Under the pieces are notes generated by a model. The model saw nothing but the letters and a program-made list of their open reading frames with translations, made no database searches and was not told where the DNA came from. DNA of 7,133 nt from Minisyncoccota bacterium (GTDB lineage Bacteria; Patescibacteriota; Minisyncoccia; Phycocordibacterales; GCA-2747955). Positions 1 to 5,970 of this stretch are shown here, piece by piece; position 1 is the first letter of the stretch, and each line of letters starts with the position of its first letter. A program made the translations under genes and the position numbers. The DNA lies in contig CALLVB010000031.1 in the NCBI GenBank assembly GCA_938010795.1, positions 1 to 7,133 on the forward strand, written 5' to 3'.

Positions 1-15
1 GGGTTTCGCTCTTCT

Positions 16-24
16 TGGTATAAT
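16..24 (+). promoter_or_regulatory. ligA promoter, extended -10 (TGG-TATAAT)
   Basis: A perfect TATAAT at 19-24 is preceded by TGG at 16-18, the extended -10 motif that lessens the need for a -35 box. Only six bases separate the hexamer from the ATG at 31, so transcription should begin at or within a base or two of the start codon. There is no room for a Shine-Dalgarno sequence, so the mRNA is predicted to be leaderless. Any -35 element would fall at the very edge of the window or outside it. The call is from sequence only. Confidence 0.7.
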
Positions 25-30
25 GTATAC

Positions 31-1917
31 ATGAGCACTACTCCATCACAGAAACAGAAAGAACGTGCAGCAAAGCTTCGTGAGACTATTAATCATCACC
101 GACACTTGTATCATGTTCTTGATACAGAGGAAATCTCAGAGGCAGCACTCGACTCACTCAAAGATGAGCTTAAGAAATTGGAGCTAGCATATCCTGCGCT
201 TGTTACTTTAGACTCACCCACGCAACGAGTTGCTGGAGCAGTATTAGATAAGTTTGAAAAAGTTCCACACAAAATACCACAATGGTCTTTTGATGATGCA
301 TTTACCTTTACTGACCTCAAGCAGTTTAAGAAACGTGCAGAAAATTATTTACAAAAAAACAATCAGGATGCCGTACCGTTTTCATATTTGTGTGAACAAA
401 AGATTGATGGACTTAAAATTATTCTTGAATATGTCGATGGGGTCTTGGTTACTGCAGCAACGAGAGGAGATGGAAAAGTTGGCGAGAACGTAACGGTAAA
501 TGCACGGACTATTAAGACAATTCCATTACGCCTCACTAGACCTCTCTCTGGAATATTTGAAGGAGAGGTATTTATGCCTAAGTCATCATTTGATGCATTA
601 AATAAGAGACGTGCACATAATAACGAAGAGTTATTTGCAAACCCCCGCAATGCTGCAGCTGGGACCATGCGTCAATTAGATTCACAAGTAGTAGAAGATC
701 GTGATCTTGCATGTTTTGTATATGATATAGCGATAGTAGAAGGTGACGTGACAGATACCCAACAAGGGGAGTTAGAGCTACTCGAGACACTTGGTTTTAA
801 TGTGAATAAAGAGCGTCTACTTTGCAGCAGCTTAGACGAAGTTTGGGAATACTACGAGAAACAAGGAAAAAAGAAAGATGACTCCAACTTTTGGATTGAT
901 GGGATGGTGGTAAAGATTAATGATCTTGCAACACAGAGGTCTCTTGGGTATACCGGTAAGGCACCTAGGTTTGCTATCGCACTTAAGTTCCCTGCAGAAC
1001 AAACAACTACCTTGGTAAAAGGGATTACTCTACAAGTAGGAAGAACCGGAGTGATTACACCTGTAGCAGAACTCGAAGCAGTTTCTGTTGCAGGAACCAC
1101 TGTTGCTCGCGCAACGCTGCATAATGCTGAAGAGATTGAAAGACTAGATGTGAGAATTGGAGATACCGTGGTGATAGAGAAAGCCGGGGACATTATCCCT
1201 AAAGTAGTTGAGGTAGTACAAACATTACGACCCAACAATACTAAGAAGTATTCGTTTCCGAAAAAGGTCGCTGGATGTGGAGGGGATGGTTCTATCGAAA
1301 AAATTCCAGGGCAAGTTGCGTATCGATGTGTAGAGAGAAACTCAGGAGACATGGCAAAAAGAAAACTTCACTACTTTGTTTCAAAGAAAGCATTTGATAT
1401 TGACGGTCTGGGTCCACGAATCATTGACCAGTTAATGGATACAGGTCTGGTTATGCAGCCAGCTGATATTTTTACTCTTACTAAAGATCAGGTACTTACT
1501 CTTGAAGGATTTAAAGAGAAGTCAGCAGACAATCTCATTAATGGAGTTGCAGACAAGAGGACTATTTCTCTTGTGAGATTTATTATCGGGTTATCAATTG
1601 ATGAGGTTGGGGAGGAGACTGCTTTATTATTAGCACAGACATTCGGTTCATTTACTATGGTACGCAACGCAAATCTTGATACCCTCATTGCAGTTGATGG
1701 TATCGGACCGATTATGGCGGAGAACATCGTGAGGTGGTTCAAGGATCAAGATAATGCACGTATAGTTGATAATTTATTGAAGCATGTGTTGGTTAATAAG
1801 CATGAAACACAAGACGTTACTACGTTGCCACTTTTTGGTAAAACGGTAGTAGTAACAGGAACGCTCAGTACATTATCACGAGACGGTGCGAAAGATAAAG
1901 TACGTGAGCTAGGTTGA
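31..1917 (+). CDS. ligA: NAD-dependent DNA ligase LigA, stopped by an in-frame UGA in the BRCT domain
   Basis: LigA seals nicks in duplex DNA during replication and repair, using NAD+ to form an enzyme-AMP intermediate. The 628 codons before the UGA show the family order. An NMN-binding Ia domain covers residues 1-75. The adenylation domain has the KIDG motif at 124-127 (K124 is the AMP-accepting lysine), TRGDG at 144-148, FANPRNAAAG at 202-211, DGMVVK at 290-295 and KFPAE at 319-323. An OB fold includes VGRTG at 336-340. A degenerate zinc finger spans about 408-440, helix-hairpin-helix repeats about 445-590, and the BRCT domain begins near 601. In the zinc finger only C416 and C433 remain; the other two usual cysteine positions read V413 and G439. 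The Ia-domain tyrosine of the usual AEYD motif is Leu40. Start choice: the ATG sits six bases after a strong -10 and the protein begins where LigA normally does. The UGA at 1915-1917 cuts the protein about 44 residues short of the expected 672. Identity is certain; whether the product ends here is open. Confidence 0.96.
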   Translation: MSTTPSQKQKERAAKLRETINHHRHLYHVLDTEEISEAALDSLKDELKKLELAYPALVTLDSPTQRVAGAVLDKFEKVPHKIPQWSFDDAFTFTDLKQFKKRAENYLQKNNQDAVPFSYLCEQKIDGLKIILEYVDGVLVTAATRGDGKVGENVTVNARTIKTIPLRLTRPLSGIFEGEVFMPKSSFDALNKRRAHNNEELFANPRNAAAGTMRQLDSQVVEDRDLACFVYDIAIVEGDVTDTQQGELELLETLGFNVNKERLLCSSLDEVWEYYEKQGKKKDDSNFWIDGMVVKINDLATQRSLGYTGKAPRFAIALKFPAEQTTTLVKGITLQVGRTGVITPVAELEAVSVAGTTVARATLHNAEEIERLDVRIGDTVVIEKAGDIIPKVVEVVQTLRPNNTKKYSFPKKVAGCGGDGSIEKIPGQVAYRCVERNSGDMAKRKLHYFVSKKAFDIDGLGPRIIDQLMDTGLVMQPADIFTLTKDQVLTLEGFKEKSADNLINGVADKRTISLVRFIIGLSIDEVGEETALLLAQTFGSFTMVRNANLDTLIAVDGIGPIMAENIVRWFKDQDNARIVDNLLKHVLVNKHETQDVTTLPLFGKTVVVTGTLSTLSRDGAKDKVRELG

Positions 1918-2049
1918 AAGGTTGGCTCGTCGGTATCAACAAATACAGATATTCTATTAGCTGGAGAAAACGCGGGATCAAAGTTACAAAAAGCTCAAGA
2001 TCTGGGAGTTGAAGTGTGGACAGAACAACAATTGCTAAATTTGCTTTAA
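1918..2049 (+). pseudogene. ligA: C-terminal remainder of the LigA BRCT domain, in frame after the UGA
   Basis: These 43 codons plus a UAA at 2047-2049 continue the ligA frame without a shift. They encode KVGSSVSTNTDILLAGENAG followed by SKLQKAQDLGVEVW and a Leu-rich end, which is the second half of a LigA BRCT domain (compare the family pattern of LG-G/A-KV, then VS-K-TD, then AGE-GSK, then KA-LG). There is no start codon or ribosome binding site that would let it be made separately. Nothing else in this stretch has decayed, so the change is either recent, a sequencing error, or the UGA is decoded. If decoded, the whole ligase spans 31-2049 and has 672 residues, the usual LigA length. Confidence 0.85.
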
Positions 2050-2069
2050 TAACAAGAATCATATATAAC
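2041..2069 (+). promoter_or_regulatory. putative promoter of the 52-codon gene
   Basis: TTGCTT at 2041-2046 and TATAAC at 2064-2069 are separated by 17 bases, the optimal spacing for a housekeeping sigma factor. The -35 box overlaps the last codons of ligA. A start near 2076 would leave a short leader of about 18 bases, enough to carry the Shine-Dalgarno sequence at 2083-2089. Neither hexamer is a full consensus match. Confidence 0.45.
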
Positions 2070-2082
2070 TAAGCTCTAGCAC

Positions 2083-2089
2083 AGGAGGT
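2083..2089 (+). promoter_or_regulatory. Shine-Dalgarno sequence AGGAGGT
   Basis: AGGAGGT ends four bases before the ATG at 2094 and is a near-perfect anti-16S match. It decides the start of the small downstream gene. It is also the only strong Shine-Dalgarno sequence placed upstream of a start codon in this window; the other genes have none. Confidence 0.8.
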
Positions 2090-2093
2090 CGCA

Positions 2094-2252
2094 ATGGCGA
2101 ACATACATACACATGAAGTAATTGATCCACTTATTGGTCAAGAAGTCCCTTCTATTCCGCCTGGTTATGTTGGATGTCAATCAGGTCATGGATACCTCAT
2201 TATGAGTAAAGAAATCCCTGTTGGAGATCAACAAACACAATTTTTCGAATAG
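2094..2252 (+). CDS. 52-residue hypothetical protein
   Basis: The frame runs from the ATG at 2094 to a TAG at 2250-2252 and begins MANIHTHEVIDPLIGQEVPS. I do not recognise the family. The protein is mildly acidic, has no membrane segment or signal peptide, and contains a single cysteine (C29) in the stretch GYVGCQSGHGY, rich in Gly and aromatic residues; its Pro-rich segment is PSIPPG at 19-24. Support for a real gene comes from context: a strong Shine-Dalgarno sequence at ideal spacing, a plausible promoter with 17-bp spacing, and a dedicated terminator about 20 bases after the stop. It is a single-gene unit between ligA and gatC. Ordinary codon use for the window and the strong ribosome site suggest it is well translated. 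No function can be assigned. Confidence 0.72.
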   Translation: MANIHTHEVIDPLIGQEVPSIPPGYVGCQSGHGYLIMSKEIPVGDQQTQFFE

Positions 2253-2270
2253 TTGAATACTTCATGAGAT

Positions 2271-2304
2271 AAAGCTGGCCCCCCATCATGGGAGCCGGTT
2301 TTTT
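2271..2304 (+). terminator. rho-independent terminator after the 52-codon gene
   Basis: A lower stem of nine pairs (2271-2279 with 2294-2302, including two G-U pairs) is topped by CCCA/TGGG (2282-2285 with 2289-2292) around a three-base loop, with a small internal loop between them. It runs into TTTTTT at 2299-2304. The last T of the tract is also the first base of the TGT of the gatC promoter, so the two units are packed end to end. Confidence 0.75.
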
Positions 2305-2312
2305 GTTATAAT
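2304..2312 (+). promoter_or_regulatory. gatCA promoter, extended -10 (TGT-TATAAT)
   Basis: TATAAT at 2307-2312 is preceded by TGT at 2304-2306. The ATG of gatC lies nine bases further on, so the predicted transcript starts within about 0-3 bases of the start codon. The -35 position falls inside the preceding terminator hairpin and shows no good match, as expected for an extended -10 promoter. Confidence 0.65.
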
Positions 2313-2321
2313 AGCGAGACT

Positions 2322-2600
2322 ATGGATAAAGAGCAGATTCTACATTTAGCAAAACTTGCAAGACTAGAACTCACAGAAGAAGAGATTGATACATTCCCAG
2401 GACAACTTGCAGATGTATTGGATTTTGTGAAACAGGTGACAGACGTGGATGTGTCTGATGTACACGCACGAGACTTCTCTCTAATAAATGTGATGCGTGA
2501 TGATGAAAAACCTTTTGAAGCGGGTGAAAATAGAAATGCGATCTTATCTGAAATGTCTGATACTAAAGACGACTATCTAAAAACAAAAAAAATTCTATAA
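2322..2600 (+). CDS. gatC: Asp-tRNA(Asn)/Glu-tRNA(Gln) amidotransferase subunit GatC
   Basis: GatC is the small subunit that wraps around and stabilises GatA in the GatCAB complex, which converts mischarged Glu-tRNA(Gln) and Asp-tRNA(Asn) to the Gln and Asn forms in the cytoplasm. The 92 residues match the family from end to end: LHLAKLARLELTEEE near residues 7-21, a central LADVLDFVKQ helix, then NVMRDDE at 56-62 and a C-terminal DDYLKTKKIL corresponding to the usual D-Y-F-K-V-P-K-V-L ending. Length is normal for GatC (about 90-100). It is the first gene of a two-gene operon, and gatA begins two bases after its stop. No Shine-Dalgarno sequence precedes it; the start is set by the nearby -10 box and by the family N-terminus. 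Confidence 0.95.
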   Translation: MDKEQILHLAKLARLELTEEEIDTFPGQLADVLDFVKQVTDVDVSDVHARDFSLINVMRDDEKPFEAGENRNAILSEMSDTKDDYLKTKKIL

Positions 2601-2602
2601 CT

Positions 2603-4024
2603 ATGTCTATTAATCTTGAAACACTAACAATCACAAAAGCACACAAAGGTTTGAAAGCTGGGGATTTTTCTGTGAAAGAATTGGTAGATGAATACTTGCT
2701 AGTAATTAAAGAAAAAAATACTGAACTGAACGTGTACCTTAATTTACATACTGATATTGACCAGCAAGTAGAGCGTGCACAACAAATGTTTGTTGATGGA
2801 ACAGCAACAGAACTGACCGGTATCCCTTGTGCTCTAAAGGCTAATCTTATGAGAAAAGGACAAGTGGCAAATGCTAGTTCAAAAATCCTTGAAAATTACA
2901 CAGCCACATATACCGCAACGGTAGTAAAAAGACTCGAGGATCAAGGAGTTGTATTTTTAGGAGCTACAAATATGGATGAGTTTGCGATGGGTTCATCGAC
3001 GGAGAACTCTGCATTTGGTCCAACAAAAAACCCACATGATACAGAGCGTGTACCAGGGGGTTCTTCTGGAGGTTCAGCAGCAGCAGTTTCAGCACATATG
3101 GCTTTGTTTTCGCTTGGAACTGATACTGGAGGATCAATTAGACAACCAGCTGCGTTATGTGGAAACGTTGGTTTCAAAACAACATATGGAGGAGTTTCGA
3201 GGTATGGTGCAATTGCCATGGGTTCTTCTCTTGATCAGATTGGTCCGTTTGCTAAAAGTGCACAAGACACACGAATTATCTGGGATGTAATTAAAGGTCA
3301 AGATAAGCATGATATGACTACTCTCGATACTGCTCGTTGGGACAAAGACGTTACAAAACAAGTATATTCACTGGCCATCCCTAATGATTTCTTACATGGT
3401 GTACAACCAGATGTTCTTGCAAAATTTGAAACGGCTGTCTCTAAGTTAGAAGATGCAGGACATACAGTTACTCGTGTTTCTATTCCTGCGTTGCAGTATG
3501 GTCTACCGGTGTATTATGTAGTAATGCCAGCTGAGGTCTCTTCAAACTTGGCTCGATATGATGGGATTAGATATGGATCTAAGGTGCCCGGATCAAATTT
3601 ACTTGAAGAATATATCTCAACAAAATCGCAAGGATTCGGTGCTGAATCAAAGCGTAGAATCATGCTCGGTACGTATGTACTTTCAGCAGGGTATGCTGAT
3701 AAGTTTTACACACAAGCATTGGCACTTAAAGAGAAAATGAAACAAGAATTGGAGGAACTTTATAAAACACATGATTTTGTGCTGACACCCACTACTCCAA
3801 CCCCAGCATTTAAATTTGGTGAGAAATCAGCAGATCCATTACAGATGTACCTGGAAGATATCTTTACGGTATCTGCAAATATTGTTGGGATACCAGCAAT
3901 CTCAATGCCGATGGGTACTGTTGAATCTAGTGGTTCAAGGTTACCGGTAGGACTTCAATTTATGGGAAGATATGGTGACGACTCGGCGGTATTAGATATT
4001 GCAGAAAAATTTGAACAATTATAA
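2603..4024 (+). CDS. gatA: Asp-tRNA(Asn)/Glu-tRNA(Gln) amidotransferase subunit GatA
   Basis: GatA is the amidase-signature subunit of GatCAB. It hydrolyses glutamine and passes the ammonia to GatB for transamidation of mischarged tRNA. The catalytic Ser-cisSer-Lys triad is present: K79 in CALKANL, cis-S154 in the VPGGSSGGSAA loop (150-160), and nucleophile S178 in DTGGSIRQPA (174-183). The numbering coincides with the well-studied Staphylococcus enzyme. The segment GATNMDEFAMGSSTENSAFG (120-139) is near-consensus, and the C-terminus LPVGLQFMGRYGDD is typical. Length (473) is slightly short of the usual 480-490 but complete. One oddity is that the usual K-D-N after the catalytic lysine reads K-A-N (A80). 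It follows gatC by two bases with no Shine-Dalgarno sequence, which suggests translational coupling. gatB is not next: a strong terminator follows, so GatB must be encoded elsewhere. Confidence 0.96.
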   Translation: MSINLETLTITKAHKGLKAGDFSVKELVDEYLLVIKEKNTELNVYLNLHTDIDQQVERAQQMFVDGTATELTGIPCALKANLMRKGQVANASSKILENYTATYTATVVKRLEDQGVVFLGATNMDEFAMGSSTENSAFGPTKNPHDTERVPGGSSGGSAAAVSAHMALFSLGTDTGGSIRQPAALCGNVGFKTTYGGVSRYGAIAMGSSLDQIGPFAKSAQDTRIIWDVIKGQDKHDMTTLDTARWDKDVTKQVYSLAIPNDFLHGVQPDVLAKFETAVSKLEDAGHTVTRVSIPALQYGLPVYYVVMPAEVSSNLARYDGIRYGSKVPGSNLLEEYISTKSQGFGAESKRRIMLGTYVLSAGYADKFYTQALALKEKMKQELEELYKTHDFVLTPTTPTPAFKFGEKSADPLQMYLEDIFTVSANIVGIPAISMPMGTVESSGSRLPVGLQFMGRYGDDSAVLDIAEKFEQL

Positions 4025-4026
4025 AA

Positions 4027-4061
4027 AATGAGCGGGCCTTACAGGCCCGCTCATTCTTTTT
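4027..4061 (+). terminator. rho-independent terminator after gatA
   Basis: A perfect 13-bp GC-rich stem (4027-4039 with 4043-4055, core GCGGGCCT/AGGCCCGC) closes a three-base loop and is followed by C then TTTTT at 4057-4061. It begins three bases after the gatA stop. This is the strongest terminator in the window and closes the gatCA operon. Confidence 0.92.
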
Positions 4062-4077
4062 AATAGACACTATCTAC

Positions 4078-4086
4078 TGCTATACT
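4078..4086 (+). promoter_or_regulatory. promoter of the HEPN-like membrane protein gene, extended -10 (TGC-TATACT)
   Basis: TGC at 4078-4080 precedes TATACT at 4081-4086, and the ATG follows six bases later at 4093. The geometry is identical to the ligA promoter, again predicting a leaderless transcript. It lies 17 bases beyond the gatA terminator, so this gene is its own unit. Confidence 0.6.
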
Positions 4087-4092
4087 TACTCT

Positions 4093-4887
4093 ATGGAATT
4101 TAGATCACTCAATTTGGATGAGATCATGTATCGCATCCATTTATATATTATTGAGCCTATTTGGAATTTTATTACTCTTAAATGGGTTTTTAATTCAGAT
4201 TCAGCTAAATTATATGAAGAGGCGAATAAGCTTGGTGTTACGGAGTCAGCTGGATTTTTTGATAGATTTTTTGGCTCAGGAATCTTCAGGGTGTTTAATT
4301 CAGCCCCCTCTAATAAGAAAGACTCTGTAGAGGAATTACTTAATCCTTCAGAAGAGAGAGGAATCTTTGAAACAATCATTGACGTGCTATTTGGACGTAA
4401 TGATAAAGAGGGCGTTTTAGAGCTACTCTTTACTACCGTATTTGGTTGGTTTTTTCTTGTGGGACTTATGGCATTTCTGATCTACATGTACTTTAAATTC
4501 AAAAAGAAGTTTCTCTCGCAAAAGGAGAAGATTATTTATGATATTGCGCACGTAAAAGAAGAGACAAACGTTGCAAATGACAAAGCTGCGCGGTGGCAAA
4601 AGATTCTAGACAATGTTAACTCTGATCAAGAAAATAATTGGAAGATTGCCCTTATGGATGCAGATATCTTACTCGAAGAGGTATTGGCTGAAAAGGGATA
4701 TAACGGATCGGGTGTTGGAGAAAGATTAAAACAGGTAGGTCCTGAGTATAAAGATTCAGTGGGGTATGCATGGGAAGGACACAAAGTTCGTAATAATGTA
4801 GCTCACCAAGCAGACTACGAACTGGGTCCACGAGAAGCAAAACAAGCAATTTCTATGTATGAACGATTTTTCACCAGTTTATACTAG
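4093..4887 (+). CDS. membrane-anchored protein with a HEPN-like C-terminal domain
   Basis: The 264-residue protein is not one I can name. The N-terminal 30 residues are amphipathic to hydrophobic (YRIHLYIIEPIWNFITLKWV) and may be a first membrane segment. A clear transmembrane helix lies at about 111-135 (LFTTVFGWFFLVGLMAFLIY), followed by a basic stop-transfer patch KFKKK. Residues 145-170 look coiled-coil or linker-like. The C-terminal 90 residues (about 175-264) are helical and soluble, with the motif RNNVAH at 233-238, an R-x4-H of the type found in HEPN domains and in related DUF4145-like proteins. Similar architecture recurs in Parcubacteria genomes as far as I recall. By the positive-inside rule the C-terminal domain should be cytoplasmic. 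HEPN domains with R-x4-6-H are often RNases in toxin and defence systems, but many are non-catalytic, so activity is inference. It has its own promoter and terminator and no partner gene typical of a toxin-antitoxin pair. Confidence 0.8.
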   Translation: MEFRSLNLDEIMYRIHLYIIEPIWNFITLKWVFNSDSAKLYEEANKLGVTESAGFFDRFFGSGIFRVFNSAPSNKKDSVEELLNPSEERGIFETIIDVLFGRNDKEGVLELLFTTVFGWFFLVGLMAFLIYMYFKFKKKFLSQKEKIIYDIAHVKEETNVANDKAARWQKILDNVNSDQENNWKIALMDADILLEEVLAEKGYNGSGVGERLKQVGPEYKDSVGYAWEGHKVRNNVAHQADYELGPREAKQAISMYERFFTSLY

Positions 4888-4890
4888 AGG

Positions 4891-4915
4891 AAAAAGAAGC
4901 AGGCGCTTCTTTTTT
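4891..4915 (+). terminator. rho-independent terminator after the HEPN-like gene
   Basis: A 10-bp stem (4891-4900 with 4905-4914, core AAGAAGC/GCTTCTT) closes the four-base loop AGGC and merges into TTTTTT at 4910-4915. It begins three bases after the TAG at 4885-4887. Confidence 0.85.
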
Positions 4916-4924
4916 GTTTGGTTG

Positions 4925-4933
4925 TGGTACTCT
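4925..4933 (+). promoter_or_regulatory. putative ysxC promoter, extended -10 (TGG-TACTCT)
   Basis: TGG at 4925-4927 followed by TACTCT at 4928-4933 gives a weak -10 with a TGn extension, 11 bases before the preferred ATG at 4945. An alternative hexamer, TATCTC at 4934-4939, lies five bases from the ATG. Either way the leader is a few bases at most and holds no Shine-Dalgarno sequence. Confidence 0.4.
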
Positions 4934-4944
4934 TATCTCTAATT

Positions 4945-5511
4945 ATGGATATTAAGAAAGCAGATTTTATAAAAGGAATTAGAGGTACTGATCCAATCAC
5001 CGATAGTGATACACCGCAGATTGCTTTTTTTGGGCGCTCAAACGTGGGAAAGTCATCAACTATCAATATGTTGGTTAATAGAAAGTCCCTCGTGAAATCT
5101 TCAGGGACTCCAGGGAAGACAAAAGAGATTAACTTTTTTAACATTAATGATAAGTTTCTTTTTGTTGACTTGCCTGGATATGGATACGCAAAGGTTTCTA
5201 AGACTGAGCGAGAGAAATTACGGAAACTTATCTTATGGTACTTGCGAGAAACAAAACCGGTGGAGCGTATTTTAATACTGGTGTTAGATGCGCAAGTGGG
5301 ACTCACTGACTACGATAAAGAGATTTTAGATATTGCCATCAAGCGAGATGAGTCAGTAGTAATAGTGTTGAATAAGATCGATAAATTGAATCAGAAGAAA
5401 AAGAAGATCGCATATGATTCAGTAGCTACTCAAACAAATTTTCCAGTTCTTATGATTTCTGCTAAGAGCGGTAAGGGTCGAGACCTATTCTTCGAGACGG
5501 TATTTGAATAG
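4945..5511 (+). CDS. ysxC: ribosome biogenesis GTPase YsxC/EngB (YihA)
   Basis: This is a Ras-like GTPase needed for late assembly of the large ribosomal subunit. With M1 at 4945 the protein has 188 residues and shows all G motifs: the P-loop GRSNVGKSS at 30-38, the switch I threonine T55 in GTPGKT, DLPGYGYA at 75-82 (G3), NKIDKL at 143-148 (G4) and SAKSGKG at 172-178 (G5). GRSNVGKSS plus DLPGYGYA is specific to the EngB family. The reading frame is open nine codons further upstream to an ATG at 4918, but that would add a hydrophobic MVVVLLSLI absent from the family, and it overlaps the predicted promoter just after the terminator. The start at 4945 (MDIKKADF) matches the usual N-terminus. 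Length fits EngB (about 190-200). The stop is TAG at 5509-5511. Confidence 0.94.
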   Translation: MDIKKADFIKGIRGTDPITDSDTPQIAFFGRSNVGKSSTINMLVNRKSLVKSSGTPGKTKEINFFNINDKFLFVDLPGYGYAKVSKTEREKLRKLILWYLRETKPVERILILVLDAQVGLTDYDKEILDIAIKRDESVVIVLNKIDKLNQKKKKIAYDSVATQTNFPVLMISAKSGKGRDLFFETVFE

Positions 5512-5524
5512 TCCACAGAACCCT

Positions 5525-5551
5525 TTGTGACACTATTTTTCTTTGTATAAT
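5525..5551 (+). promoter_or_regulatory. promoter of the first pilin gene
   Basis: A consensus TATAAT at 5546-5551 lies seven bases before the ATG at 5559, with TTGTGA at 5525-5530 as a possible -35 at a short 15-base spacing. The 47 bases between ysxC and the pilin contain no Shine-Dalgarno sequence and only a weak hairpin (CACA at 5514-5517 region with TGTG) followed by a T-rich run, so any ysxC terminator here is weak. The transcript is predicted to be leaderless. Confidence 0.6.
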
Positions 5552-5558
5552 AAAAATA

Positions 5559-5948
5559 ATGAATAATAAAGGATTTACTCTTATCGAGCTTCTGGTTGTA
5601 ATTGCTATTATTGGGATATTGGCAACAGTTATCATTGTATTTATATCCGGAACCAGAGATGATGCGGCAGATGCTCTTGGTATTGCTACTGTTCAAGAAG
5701 CAGGACTTGCTTTTAGAGTTGAACAAACACGACGTCAAGATAATTTATATCCCTCGTTTAATTCTTTAATAACAGTACCAACATCTACAGTCGCGACATT
5801 GTCAGGGATAGTCATTGCAGACCCTGGACTTATTTCAGATTCATATTGCGTATCGTATGAATTAAGGCGTCCAGATCTTGATAAAGAGTTCTATGTCTCA
5901 AGTGATGAATTTACAGGGTACCAATCGAGTGCTATAGGAGGGTGTTAG
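5559..5948 (+). CDS. type IV pilin-like protein (probable minor pilin)
   Basis: The 129-residue protein starts with a class III signal, MNNKG then FTLIELLVVIAIIGILA. Prepilin peptidase would cut after G5 and methylate F6, and the conserved Glu at mature position +5 is E10. The single hydrophobic N-terminal helix (6-30) anchors the subunit and packs in the pilus core. The globular domain is short. It ends with two cysteines, C97 in SYCVSYEL and C129 as the last residue, placed to form the C-terminal disulfide loop of type IV pilins. Codons are ordinary for the window (GAT for 8 of 9 Asp, mixed Arg codons), unlike the next gene, which suggests lower expression. It could equally be a type II secretion-type pseudopilin; no assembly ATPase, platform protein or peptidase gene is present to decide. 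The start is set by the -10 box seven bases upstream and the signal sequence. Confidence 0.9.
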   Translation: MNNKGFTLIELLVVIAIIGILATVIIVFISGTRDDAADALGIATVQEAGLAFRVEQTRRQDNLYPSFNSLITVPTSTVATLSGIVIADPGLISDSYCVSYELRRPDLDKEFYVSSDEFTGYQSSAIGGC

Positions 5949-5970
5949 ATATACCCAGAATATCCACATG

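Noticed and set aside
852..1352. Long open frame on the minus strand across ligA (and similar ones elsewhere)
   Set aside because: It lies opposite a clearly coding conserved gene, lacks any recognisable domain and has a Ser/Thr-rich composition typical of antisense shadows.
1915..1940. Selenocysteine insertion at the ligA UGA
   Set aside because: The bases after the UGA give only a 4-bp stem (1921-1924 with 1937-1940), far from a bacterial SECIS, and selenocysteine makes no sense at a small structural BRCT position.
4918..4944. Upstream ATG start for ysxC at 4918
   Set aside because: It would add a hydrophobic nine-residue extension not seen in EngB proteins and lies directly after the terminator, upstream of the likely transcription start. 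The ATG at 4945 fits the family.
5512..5545. Terminator after ysxC
   Set aside because: Only a 4-bp stem with a large loop precedes the T-rich run, too weak to call, and the T run is also the spacer of the pilin promoter.
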